This document shows positions 54,068 to 61,442 of a stretch of DNA of 64,000 nt, piece after piece (position 1 is the first letter of the stretch; every line of letters begins with the position of its first letter). The notes beneath the pieces were generated by a model that did no database searches, was not told where the DNA came from, and was given only the letters and a program-made list of their open reading frames with translations. The stretch comes from an uncultured Clostridia bacterium (lineage in GTDB: Bacteria > Bacillota > Clostridia > Lachnospirales > Anaerotignaceae): positions 1-64,000 of the forward strand of contig CAJUNT010000006.1 in assembly GCA_910587735.1 (NCBI GenBank). The letters run 5' to 3'. Both the position numbers and the translations under genes were made by a program.

Positions 54068-54316
54068 TTATTTTTCTAAACCTTTAAAAAATTCAGAAGG
54101 CGTCATTTCAAAAAATATAATAATATTAAATAATTCTTTAAGGGAAGGTAATGCTTTTTTACTTGTAATTGACCGAATATAAGAACCAGATTTCCCTAAG
54201 CGAAGGCTTAAAGCGTGTTCAGATAAATTTTTTTGTATTCTTAGCTCTGTAATTCGTTCTCGTAAAAATGTTTCATATTTTTGTATATCTAATTCTAAAT
54301 ATAAATCTTTATCCAT
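54068..54316 (-). CDS. XRE-family HTH regulator
   Basis: 82 aa, Cro/C1-type helix-turn-helix: ITELRIQKNLSEHALSLRLG followed by SGSYIRSITSKKALPSLKEL. The tail MTPSEFFKGLEK is typical of clostridial small XRE regulators. Probably a repressor of its own operon with the SLOG gene. Start ATG at 54316 is preceded by GGGGGAAGATA. Confidence 0.85.
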   Translation of the reverse strand: MDKDLYLELDIQKYETFLRERITELRIQKNLSEHALSLRLGKSGSYIRSITSKKALPSLKELFNIIIFFEMTPSEFFKGLEK

Positions 54317-54570
54317 TATCTTCCCCCCTTATCTTATTATATTTTACATTTATTTTTTATCTAGTATTGGTAATTATTTTTCCAATTTTTGACGATAATA
54401 TTATCAATTTTACTTTTTACATTATAATATTTCAAAATTCGTATTTTATTTTACTCTTATTTATAGCAATACGTTAAATATTCATTATTTAATATTTTTT
54501 CTATTTTTCAAAAAAACAATGATATAATACTTAAAATAAAAGCTATGAGGCATATAACGAGATTAAAATA
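54317..54570. other. Spacer upstream of the XRE-SLOG pair
   Basis: Very AT-rich, no gene. It presumably contains the promoter of the XRE-SLOG operon; I see no clear consensus boxes. Confidence 0.4.
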
Positions 54571-54594
54571 AAAGACATACCAAAAAGGTATGTC
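54562..54594 (-). terminator. Distal terminator of the SpoIID-SLH gene
   Basis: GACATACC/GGTATGTC stem (54573-54594, loop of 5 nt); the minus strand continues TTTTATTTT. It lies beyond repeat copy E, so the repeat would be part of the 3' untranslated region. Confidence 0.75.
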
Positions 54595-54607
54595 CTCAAT
54601 CTGTCAA

Positions 54608-54698
54608 TAAAGTCTTTTTGTGGACGCTGTCCACACCTGCAAACTTTTTTGAAAAAAAGTTTGACAAAAAACTTTTATGGGAAAACTTCGTTTTCCCT
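54608..54698 (-). repeat. Three-hairpin intergenic repeat, copy E
   Basis: Read on the minus strand: hairpin 1 GGGAAAACGAAGTTTTCCC, linker ATAAAAGTTTTTTGT, hairpin 2 CAAACTTTTTTT...AAAAAAGTTTG, hairpin 3 GTGGACAGCGTCCAC, then AAAAAGACTTTA. Nearly identical to copy F. Confidence 0.85.
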
Positions 54699-54703
54699 AT
54701 TAC

Positions 54704-54736
54704 GAACACAATTTAAGCGCAATTTGAACGCAATTT
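54704..54736. repeat. 11-bp tandem repeat, three units
   Basis: Three degenerate units GAACACAATTT, AAGCGCAATTT and GAACGCAATTT, directly next to repeat copy E on the side of hairpin 1. A similar block with a 14-bp period flanks copy F. Confidence 0.7.
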
Positions 54737-54745
54737 TTTAATATA

Positions 54746-57175
54746 TCAATTTTCTATAATTCTTTGCACTTTTGCCCCTTCAAAATAATGTTCTAATATC
54801 TGCTGATAATCAAAGCCCTTTTCAGCCATACCCATAGAGCCATATTGACTCATACCAGCACCATGTCCATTTCCTCCACCATATATTGTAACACTTTCTA
54901 AATCATTTTCAGGTGTTTTTTGTTCCTCTATAACAATAAAGGCACTTGGCAATATAGCATAATTGATTTTTTCACTACCATCTTTCAACTGCAATATTAC
55001 ATCTGTTTCGTCTTCTCCCACTGGTTTTAGCACATTTCTAATAGCATACTCTGTTTTAATGCGAGCGCTACCCTTTTCCCCTGTTACCGTCAAAAACATA
55101 GCGTTTCCGCCTTCTCCTCTTTCTGAAACGCTAATACCCTGAATTTTTCCTAAATCAGAAGGGCGAGATACTTTCCATGTGCCATCTTGCTGGAGTACTT
55201 CCACCAAATTATGATTAGAATCATAAACTTGCAATATTCTTTCATTCAATTTATTTACCACTTGTTTTGGCAATGTTGTTTTCCATCTAAACCAAGGAGA
55301 AGTACTATCATAGCTTTCTACTTCCCAATTTTTAAAAAATGATTCTGCATTTTCTGCTTTTGTCAAATCTCCAATTTCTTTCGTTAATCCTTGTTGTTTA
55401 CTAATTAAATACCCCTTATTTTCAGATGGAAATGTTTTTCCATTATCTGTTGCCCAAACTTCTCCCGAATTTGCTGTCACACCTGCCGATGTAGAATAAA
55501 AATTAGCATTTACTACTTTATCTCCATATGTTACGCCCATACCTTTCGTTTCTTCTACTGCTCTGTCCGAAATTTCTTGCGTTTGACTGCCGTTATATAC
55601 TTGACTGTTTGTAGAATCGTCCACATGAGCGCCATAATCGTTATATCTGTTCGCAAAAAATTGATTATATGCGTAACTCCTTGCCGAAACAGCCTGCACT
55701 TTTAAAGGTTCTAAGCCAAAACTAACAGGCATTTCAAATGGTACAACACCCTTCAAATAAGTTTCAAAAGGTACTTCGTTAATCATAATAAAACCGTTTG
55801 GTGTTTTTTCTAATTCCAGACTACCTCTATATTGCGGAAAAACATCATTTCTTGTAATATTTTTCACTATAAATTGTCCATCATCTTCTGTATTAATATA
55901 TACCCTACCTTTTTCAAAAAGTCCTAAATCATTTTCAGTTGTCAATGTCAATTCTTCTCCAGCTTGAAATGTTTTTATAACATCTCCTCCTTTTACTGTA
56001 AAAGGTCTATCTGCTGTAATTGTCACATTAGGGTGTGTATAGCTATTATATGCTGTATTACTCAAAAGCACTCTGATATTGTTTGGTGTTGCCTCTCTAC
56101 GTATGACAGCCGCTGCTACTTTTCCATCTTTATAATAAAAATCTGCAATATCTGTACCACTGATTAAACGTGTTACAGGGCGTCTTGTTACCACACCGTT
56201 TATATCTTCATATATTTTGGCATTTTCTGCCCATTCCAAAACACCTTTATTTTGTAGTTCTATACTATTACTTGTTGCTTTTTTAATGACATCACTGCCA
56301 CCATTTTCTATGGGTGTAATAGAAAGTATAGTATCCTCTTGTATTTGTATATCTGCTATACCACTTTGAGGTAAAGATTCTGTATTTTCATATTCATAAA
56401 ATACAATACCATCTCCCGTATTTACTTCTATACCATCATCTGTTACAGTAAAAAAAGCATTTTGTATTGTAGGATTTTCGTCCAATATTTCTTCTATTGC
56501 AACAATTTCTCTATCTTTTTGAAGTACTTTTATTTTTTTATTTTCTAATGCTTTTAAACTGCGCCCTGTTGATGTAAAAATGCCATCTTCCATTAAAAGT
56601 ATTGTGCCATTGTCTGCTGTATCCAATAGTACTTGTTCTCTGGGTAGTATACCATAAGAATATAAGCTATTTTCTGCACGCCTTCCCTGTAATGCTTCTT
56701 GAAAAAGTTCTAGCCATAAACTATATGCCACAGATTTATTTTTATTTTCATCATTTATTGTAATTTTTGTTTGATTATCTGGATTCAATCTATTGATTAA
56801 ATATTGCGTTTGTTCTAATGTCACATCTTCTTCTGGTAAAAAGCTTTCTCCATCCCCCGAAAGATATCCATCAGTTACCGCTGCATTGATATAAGGGTAA
56901 TACCAATCTTCTACACTGACATCATGAAATTGAATATTATTTTTCATACCTGCTATTTCTTCAGGTGTATAAAATGATAATGCAATCATTTTTGCCATTT
57001 CTCCCCTTGTAATAGGGATATCGTCACCAAAACGCCCTACACCAGAGTATTCTGTTTGCAGTAACGTACCTGTTTTGGGTGGTTGCATAGGTTGCTCTCT
57101 CGTTTGTGTATTCTCTTTTTTGCATCCTCCTAATAAAAGCATAGCAATACAAAATAAAAGAGTTGTTTTTTTCAT
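54746..57175 (-). CDS. SLH- and SpoIID/LytB-domain lipoprotein
   Basis: 809 aa. Lipoprotein signal peptide with lipobox LLGGC (Cys18). SLH-like repeats (about 45-135: RFGDDIPITRGEMAKMIALS, WYYPYINAAVTDGYLSG) can bind cell-wall polymers. A beta-rich middle covers about 190-450. The C-terminal SpoIID/LytB domain (about 455-805) has INEVPFETYLKGVVPFEMP, VQAVSARSYAYNQ, STSAGVTANSGEVWA and GGNGHGAGMSQYGSMGMAE. SpoIID proteins are lytic transglycosylases acting on denuded glycan; the combination suggests wall remodelling outside the membrane. Not necessarily sporulation-specific. Confidence 0.88.
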   Translation of the reverse strand: MKKTTLLFCIAMLLLGGCKKENTQTREQPMQPPKTGTLLQTEYSGVGRFGDDIPITRGEMAKMIALSFYTPEEIAGMKNNIQFHDVSVEDWYYPYINAAVTDGYLSGDGESFLPEEDVTLEQTQYLINRLNPDNQTKITINDENKNKSVAYSLWLELFQEALQGRRAENSLYSYGILPREQVLLDTADNGTILLMEDGIFTSTGRSLKALENKKIKVLQKDREIVAIEEILDENPTIQNAFFTVTDDGIEVNTGDGIVFYEYENTESLPQSGIADIQIQEDTILSITPIENGGSDVIKKATSNSIELQNKGVLEWAENAKIYEDINGVVTRRPVTRLISGTDIADFYYKDGKVAAAVIRREATPNNIRVLLSNTAYNSYTHPNVTITADRPFTVKGGDVIKTFQAGEELTLTTENDLGLFEKGRVYINTEDDGQFIVKNITRNDVFPQYRGSLELEKTPNGFIMINEVPFETYLKGVVPFEMPVSFGLEPLKVQAVSARSYAYNQFFANRYNDYGAHVDDSTNSQVYNGSQTQEISDRAVEETKGMGVTYGDKVVNANFYSTSAGVTANSGEVWATDNGKTFPSENKGYLISKQQGLTKEIGDLTKAENAESFFKNWEVESYDSTSPWFRWKTTLPKQVVNKLNERILQVYDSNHNLVEVLQQDGTWKVSRPSDLGKIQGISVSERGEGGNAMFLTVTGEKGSARIKTEYAIRNVLKPVGEDETDVILQLKDGSEKINYAILPSAFIVIEEQKTPENDLESVTIYGGGNGHGAGMSQYGSMGMAEKGFDYQQILEHYFEGAKVQRIIEN

Positions 57176-57207
57176 TTTTTAATCTCCTTCCTCTTTTGCA
57201 GGTTTTG

Positions 57208-57236
57208 TTTTGTAAACATTATTAATGTTTACAAAA
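57208..57236. promoter_or_regulatory. 29-bp perfect palindrome before the SpoIID-SLH gene
   Basis: TTTTGTAAACATT and AATGTTTACAAAA are perfect 13-bp arms around ATT. It lies 33 bp before the start codon, so it may be an operator or a leader hairpin close to the ribosome binding site. Confidence 0.5.
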
Positions 57237-57363
57237 TCAAAAATTTGTAGTTGCGAAATGTTTTAGACTTGTACCACTTTTTAAAATACAAAGCAGCATA
57301 AATCAATACCTATTATTTTTATCATTCTATTCCAAAAAATGTAATTTATTCCTAAAATAACAC

Positions 57364-57404
57364 ACAAAAAAATGCTCTATTATTTTTTCAAATAATAGAG
57401 CATT
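57364..57404 (-). terminator. Terminator of the structured RNA
   Basis: AATGCTCTATTATTT and its complement form a strong stem (57371-57404), followed on the minus strand by a T-run (57370-57364). Confidence 0.9.
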
Positions 57405-57411
57405 AAAATTT

Positions 57412-57606
57412 TTCATCCCAAAATGCCGGTTCCTGCCTCTTGACACCTAGCCTAAGCCAGGTGGGCAACCGCAGCAAAGACTCTGCCTTCCTCTGCCCAA
57501 GGGGAATTATGTTGAGGCCTGACATATCGTTTGCGTATAGGAATCCCGTTAAAGTCATGTAGGTTCAAATATGACAGGATTATCGAACACCTCAGGAATA
57601 GAAAAC
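57412..57606 (-). ncRNA. Structured non-coding RNA (6S-like or raiA-like)
   Basis: A GC-richer island in AT-rich DNA, with its own sigma-A promoter (57637-57665) and intrinsic terminator and no open reading frame. Read on the minus strand, the core starts TTCCTGAGGTGTTCG. It contains a hairpin AATCCTGT...ACGGGATT, a hairpin CACCTGGC...GGCTAGGTG (one mismatch tolerated), and a closing pair TTCCTG/CAGGAA. The size (about 190 nt) and opening resemble 6S RNA; the multi-hairpin fold also fits the raiA motif of Clostridia. I am confident that it is an RNA gene but not of the family. Confidence 0.82.
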
Positions 57607-57636
57607 AATCATGTAATATTTTGTATTATATTTTAT

Positions 57637-57665
57637 ATTATAGTATGTTTTTGTCATTATGACAA
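57637..57665 (-). promoter_or_regulatory. Sigma-A promoter of the structured RNA
   Basis: On the minus strand TTGTCA (57660-57665) and a perfect TATAAT (57637-57642) with a 17-nt spacer. Predicted start near 57630. Confidence 0.75.
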
Positions 57666-57678
57666 TACCTATTTTATA

Positions 57679-58158
57679 TCATTTTTCATTTTGTTTTTTT
57701 ATATTTGAAATCATAAAAAGTATGGCACCTATGGCTATAAAAATATCAGCAATATTAAATATAGCACTACCCTTTCGAAATACTTTTTTCATATTACCAT
57801 AACACTGTTTATCGCAACATTCAAAATATAAAAAGTCTGTCACTTCACCATATTGTATTCTTTCTAAAAAATTACCTAATGCGCCTCCTAATAAAAATGT
57901 ACAACCAATATTGTTCATTTTATCGCCTTTATGCATATGAAAAGCACAATATAGCATACCTATTATAGAAATACATTTTATAACTGGCATATGTCCTTCA
58001 AAGCTATTATATGCTGCTCCTTTATTTTTTATGTGCCAGAAATAAATCCGTTTTTTTACAATTTCTTTTTTTTCTCCTATTTTTATGTTTTTAGAGACCA
58101 TTTTTTTTGTAAAAATATCTGTTGCTAATATTGCTACTACTGTCAAAAAATGATTCAT
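57679..58158 (-). CDS. Second LspA-like protein, catalytic Asp replaced by Glu
   Basis: 159 aa, four predicted membrane helices, LspA family. The second catalytic motif FNIADIF (Asp138) is intact, and KGAAYNS matches the NxGAAF block. The first motif, normally GNxxDR, reads GNFLER, so the catalytic Asp is Glu99. A Cys-rich insertion (CCDKQC, 114-119) lies between the two motifs. Start ATG at 58158 has GGAGG 6 nt upstream. The normal LspA is at 36720-37217. It may process special substrates, be impaired, or be an antibiotic-tolerant variant (inference). Confidence 0.82.
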   Translation of the reverse strand: MNHFLTVVAILATDIFTKKMVSKNIKIGEKKEIVKKRIYFWHIKNKGAAYNSFEGHMPVIKCISIIGMLYCAFHMHKGDKMNNIGCTFLLGGALGNFLERIQYGEVTDFLYFECCDKQCYGNMKKVFRKGSAIFNIADIFIAIGAILFMISNIKKQNEK

Positions 58159-58226
58159 ATATTCCCTCCTTTTGTTAAAGTATAACATATTTTTGACGAA
58201 ATTGTTTTAAAAAATATCAAAAACTC

Positions 58227-58255
58227 TTGTCACAAACTCAATGCTGTATTATAAT
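58227..58255 (+). promoter_or_regulatory. Sigma-A promoter of fba
   Basis: TTGTCA (58227-58232) and a perfect TATAAT (58250-58255) with a 17-nt spacer; predicted start near 58262, leader about 50 nt. Confidence 0.8.
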
Positions 58256-58313
58256 TTAACTGAAAGTATTTGATTCAAAACTTTTATAGAGAGAAAGAGA
58301 GAGGTGTTTTAAA

Positions 58314-59261
58314 ATGGCTTTAGTTACAACAAAAAAAATGTTTGAAAAGGCTTTTGAAGGACATTACGCAATCGGTGCATTTAACATCAATAATATGGAA
58401 ATTATACAGGGTGTTGTAAATGCTGCAAAAGCACAAAATTCTGCTGTAATATTGCAGGTTTCTAAAAGTGCTTTAAAATATGCTGGTCCTCTTTATTTAA
58501 AAGCAATGGTTGACGCTGCTGTCGCAGAAACAGGACTTGATATTGCTTTGCATTTAGACCATGGTCCAGATATTGAAACAGTAAAAGAATGTATTGCTGC
58601 TGGCTTTACATCTGTTATGTTTGACGGTTCTCACTATGATTATGAAGAAAATGTTGCAAAAACAAAAGAAGTTGTTGACTTTGCACATTCTCATGGCGTT
58701 GTTGTAGAGGCTGAATTGGGTAAATTGGCTGGTGTAGAAGACGATGTAAAAGTAGATGCTGCTAATGCAACATATACAGACCCAGACCAAGCAGTTGATT
58801 TTGTAAAACGTACTGGCGTAGATTCTCTTGCTATTGCTATTGGTACAAGCCATGGCGCTTATAAATTTGCTGGAGAAGCAAAACTTGATTTTGACCGTTT
58901 AGATACTATTACAGAAAAATTGGAAGCTGCTGGATTCCACAACTTCCCTATTGTACTTCATGGCGCATCTGCTGTTGATGAGTCATCTGTTGAAACTTGC
59001 AACAAATACGGCGGAAAAATTGCTGGTGCAAAAGGTGTTCCTAATGAAATGCTTCGTAAAGCTGCATCTAAAGCAGTTTGCAAAATCAATATGGACACTG
59101 ACTTAAGACTTGCTATGACAGCTGCAATTAGAAAGAGCTTCGGAGAAAAACCAGAAGCATTTGACCCAAGAGGTTACTGTGGTGATGCAAGAAAATTGAT
59201 TCAAGAGTTAGTTGAAATGAAAATTAAAGATGTACTTAGCTCTACTGATTCTATGAAATAA
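58314..59261 (+). CDS. fba: Class II fructose-bisphosphate aldolase
   Basis: Zinc-dependent aldolase of glycolysis/gluconeogenesis, splitting fructose 1,6-bisphosphate into DHAP and glyceraldehyde 3-phosphate. Metal and catalytic motifs: HLDHG (His80, Asp82, His83), FDGSHYDYEENV, and VLHGASAVDE with GKIAGAKGVPNEM. 315 aa, normal. Strong ribosome binding site (GAGAGAGG) and promoter fit high expression; codon use is slightly more GC-rich than in its neighbours, as expected for such a gene. Monocistronic. Confidence 0.97.
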   Translation: MALVTTKKMFEKAFEGHYAIGAFNINNMEIIQGVVNAAKAQNSAVILQVSKSALKYAGPLYLKAMVDAAVAETGLDIALHLDHGPDIETVKECIAAGFTSVMFDGSHYDYEENVAKTKEVVDFAHSHGVVVEAELGKLAGVEDDVKVDAANATYTDPDQAVDFVKRTGVDSLAIAIGTSHGAYKFAGEAKLDFDRLDTITEKLEAAGFHNFPIVLHGASAVDESSVETCNKYGGKIAGAKGVPNEMLRKAASKAVCKINMDTDLRLAMTAAIRKSFGEKPEAFDPRGYCGDARKLIQELVEMKIKDVLSSTDSMK

Positions 59262-59276
59262 AATATATTAATCATT

Positions 59277-59310
59277 TGAGGCTATCGATAATATCGATAG
59301 CCTTAAATTG
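59277..59310 (+). terminator. Terminator after fba
   Basis: AGGCTATCGAT/ATCGATAGCCT stem (59280-59303) with a 3-nt loop. The T-rich tail is weak (TAAATTG). Confidence 0.6.
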
Positions 59311-59336
59311 TTTATAGTGTTTAGGGAGATGATAAA

Positions 59337-60215
59337 ATGTATGAATTGGTTCAAGTAGCAGAACATACCTATTATATAGAATGTCCTGCAAAAATAGGCA
59401 TATATGAAGATACAGACGGTGTTTATGTTATAGATAGTGGAAATGATAAAGATGCTGGCAGAAAAATCAAAAAAATACTGGAACAAAAAAATTGGAATTT
59501 AAAAGCAATATTGAATACACATTCCAATGCAGACCATATTGGTGGCAATCAATTTTTGCAAAAACGTTTTGACTGCCCTATATACTCCACACCTATGGAA
59601 AATATTGTAACAGAAAATACAATATTAGAGCCTTCTTTTTTGTATGGAGGATATCCTTTTGGTGCATTGCGTCATAAATTTCTTATGGCACAACCCAGCC
59701 AAACACAAAATATAGCGGATGCTACATTGCCAGAAGGCTTTGAAATACTCTCTTTACCTGGGCATTTTTGGGATATGATAGGATTTAAGACACCTGATGA
59801 TGTGTATTTTTTAGCTGATTGTGTTTCCAGTGAAACAATATTAAATAAATATCATATTTCATTTATATATGATGTTAAAAAATATTTAGAAACACTTGAT
59901 TTTATAAGCACATTAAAGGGAAAAATTTTCATACCATCTCATACAGAAACCACAGAAAATATTGCTACACTTGCAGATGTAAATAGAAAAAAAGTTTATG
60001 AAATTATGGAGCTTTTGCTTTCATTCTGTCAAACACCTTCCACAGCAGAAGAATTGTTGACAAAAGTGTTTGACCATTATCAATTAGTAATGGACGCAAG
60101 TCAATATGTGCTTGTAGGTAGTACAATACGCTCTTATCTGTCTTATTTGGTAGATGAAAAAAAATTGATGATAGAAATTGTAAATAATCGTTTTTTATTT
60201 CATACAGCAGAGTAA
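59337..60215 (+). CDS. Metallo-beta-lactamase-fold hydrolase
   Basis: 292 aa, MBL superfamily. The metal motif is THSNADHIGG: His62, Asp66, His67 are present but the second His of HxHxDH is Asn64. Further ligands LPGHFWDMIGF (His), ADCVSSE (Asp) and IPSHTE (His) are present. The C-terminal 70 residues look like a winged-helix add-on (TAEELLTKVFDHYQLVMD), as in RNase/hydroxyacylglutathione hydrolase-like clostridial proteins. Substrate unknown. Start ATG has GGGAG upstream. Confidence 0.85.
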   Translation: MYELVQVAEHTYYIECPAKIGIYEDTDGVYVIDSGNDKDAGRKIKKILEQKNWNLKAILNTHSNADHIGGNQFLQKRFDCPIYSTPMENIVTENTILEPSFLYGGYPFGALRHKFLMAQPSQTQNIADATLPEGFEILSLPGHFWDMIGFKTPDDVYFLADCVSSETILNKYHISFIYDVKKYLETLDFISTLKGKIFIPSHTETTENIATLADVNRKKVYEIMELLLSFCQTPSTAEELLTKVFDHYQLVMDASQYVLVGSTIRSYLSYLVDEKKLMIEIVNNRFLFHTAE

Positions 60216-60226
60216 ATTTAAAATAA

Positions 60227-60310
60227 GGAAACAAAGTTTCCAAAAAAAATTTAGGGTCAAGCCCTTTTTAAAGGACTTGCAGGGGGTGAGACAACGTCCC
60301 ACGGTCTTTA
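60227..60310 (+). repeat. Three-hairpin intergenic repeat, copy D
   Basis: Hairpin 1 GGAAACAAAGTTTCC (60228-60242), hairpin 2 CAAGCCCTTTTTAAAGGACTTG (with mismatches), GCAGGGG, hairpin 3 GTGAGACAACGTCCCAC, then GGTCTTTA. Sequence diverges from copies E and F but the order of elements is the same. Confidence 0.65.
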
Positions 60311-60337
60311 TGCTTACAGGCGTGTTTTTGAAGGGGT

Positions 60338-60378
60338 TTGGGGAAACTTTTCACAAGTGAAAAAAGTTTCCCCAATAT
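60338..60378 (+). terminator. Terminator-like hairpin downstream of copy D
   Basis: TGGGGAAACTTTTCAC and GTGAAAAAAGTTTCCCCA form a strong stem (60339-60375) with a very short loop; the tail ATATTATT is a weak T-run. It may end the MBL-gene transcript. Confidence 0.55.
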
Positions 60379-60433
60379 TATTATAATAATTTATTTGTAG
60401 ATTTTCTTCATTCTATTTACTTTTTTAATATTT

Positions 60434-60832
60434 TCATTCTACTTTTGCAGTATATTCTTTCATTAGTTTTTGTACTTCCTTTTTTACTGCTTGCATAATA
60501 TCCCGTTTTGCTATGATATTACTTCTTTTCTCTGTCATACCATTTTTTTCTGTTTCAAAAGAATCTAAAAATGAATAGGTATCTATCATCATTAAAGCAC
60601 CTATTTGATAACCATACACAAATTCTTCCACTCTAATATCAGATTGTAATTGTGCAATCATGTCATCATATTCATCAAATAATTCTTTTCCATCTTCACC
60701 TAATTTATCTATTATTTTTTCTTCTAATATTTGCCTTTTTTTAAATTTGTCTAAATAGTCAGTTGTGTAATTAAAATCTCTTGTATCAACTTTTATTTCG
60801 TCTTGTGCAAATAACTCTAAAATACTTTTCAT
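60434..60832 (-). CDS. Small uncharacterised protein, DUF6809-like
   Basis: About 132 aa, highly charged and helical. The segment VEEFVYGYQIGALMMIDTYS resembles a family annotated DUF6809 in Clostridia (from memory). No signal peptide or membrane helix. Start ATG at 60832 has AAAGGGG upstream; the 18-codon in-frame extension has no support. It is divergent from the small XRE gene at 60983; the two share a 150-bp intergenic region. Function unknown. Confidence 0.65.
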   Translation of the reverse strand: MKSILELFAQDEIKVDTRDFNYTTDYLDKFKKRQILEEKIIDKLGEDGKELFDEYDDMIAQLQSDIRVEEFVYGYQIGALMMIDTYSFLDSFETEKNGMTEKRSNIIAKRDIMQAVKKEVQKLMKEYTAKVE

Positions 60833-60982
60833 AATTATGCCCCTTTCAAAATACAATTTAGTCATTTTTTTATTACACTCTATCAATGGTATGGTCTTTA
60901 TAAAGACACTACCATTAAATCCATTTTACATGGATAATTAATAAAAAGCAAGTATTATTTTAAAAAAGGTAGGGGATATATA

Positions 60983-61177
60983 ATGATAAAATATGACCGT
61001 TTGTGGATAACTATGAAAGAAAGGGGAATTACACAATATGAACTTTATGAAAAATATCATATATCTCATTCTTTATTAGATAAACTACGTCATAACAAAA
61101 ATGTCCAAGTTAAAAGTATTGATAAACTCTGTAATATTTTACATTGTAATGTTGAAGATATCATGGAGCATTATTAA
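60983..61177 (+). CDS. Small XRE/Cro-type HTH regulator
   Basis: 64 aa, a single Cro/C1-type helix-turn-helix of the YozG-like group: WITMKERGITQYELYEKY, ISHSLLDKLRHNKNV, IDKLCNILHCNVEDIMEH. Start ATG has TAGGGG upstream. It is divergent from the DUF6809-like gene and may regulate it through the shared spacer. The cassette lies between inverted repeat copies D and F. Confidence 0.85.
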   Translation: MIKYDRLWITMKERGITQYELYEKYHISHSLLDKLRHNKNVQVKSIDKLCNILHCNVEDIMEHY

Positions 61178-61211
61178 TAATGGTATACTTTTCGATATAT
61201 GTATTTTATCT

Positions 61212-61302
61212 ATAAAGTTCTTTTTGTGGACTTCGTCCACACCTACAAACTTTTTTGAAAAAAGTTTGACAAAAAACTTTACTGGGAAAACTTCGTTTTC
61301 CC
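61212..61302 (-). repeat. Three-hairpin intergenic repeat, copy F
   Basis: Read on the minus strand: GGGAAAACGAAGTTTTCCC, AGTAAAGTTTTTTGT, CAAACTTTTTT...AAAAAAGTTTG, TAGGT, GTGGACGAAGTCCAC, AAAAAGAACTTTA. Best match to copy E. Confidence 0.85.
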
Positions 61303-61306
61303 TATA

Positions 61307-61348
61307 TTGAACGGAATTTATTGGACGGAATTTATTGAATGAAATTTT
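61307..61348. repeat. 14-bp tandem repeat, three units
   Basis: Units TTGAACGGAATTTA, TTGGACGGAATTTA and TTGAATGAAATTTT next to copy F on the side of hairpin 1, the same place as the 11-bp tandem block next to copy E. Confidence 0.7.
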
Positions 61349-61371
61349 AACAACAAATATTTTTTCACAAA

Positions 61372-61408
61372 ATAAAAGAACACACCATTATGGTATGTTC
61401 TTTTATTG
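61372..61408. terminator. Terminator after the aminotransferase gene
   Basis: AAAAGAACACACCAT and ATGGTATGTTCTTTT form a stem with one mismatch (61374-61404). T-runs are present on both strands; it ends the aminotransferase transcript. Confidence 0.75.
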
Positions 61409-61442
61409 TATAAATAAGGAATGAATTTATTACGAAAAAATA

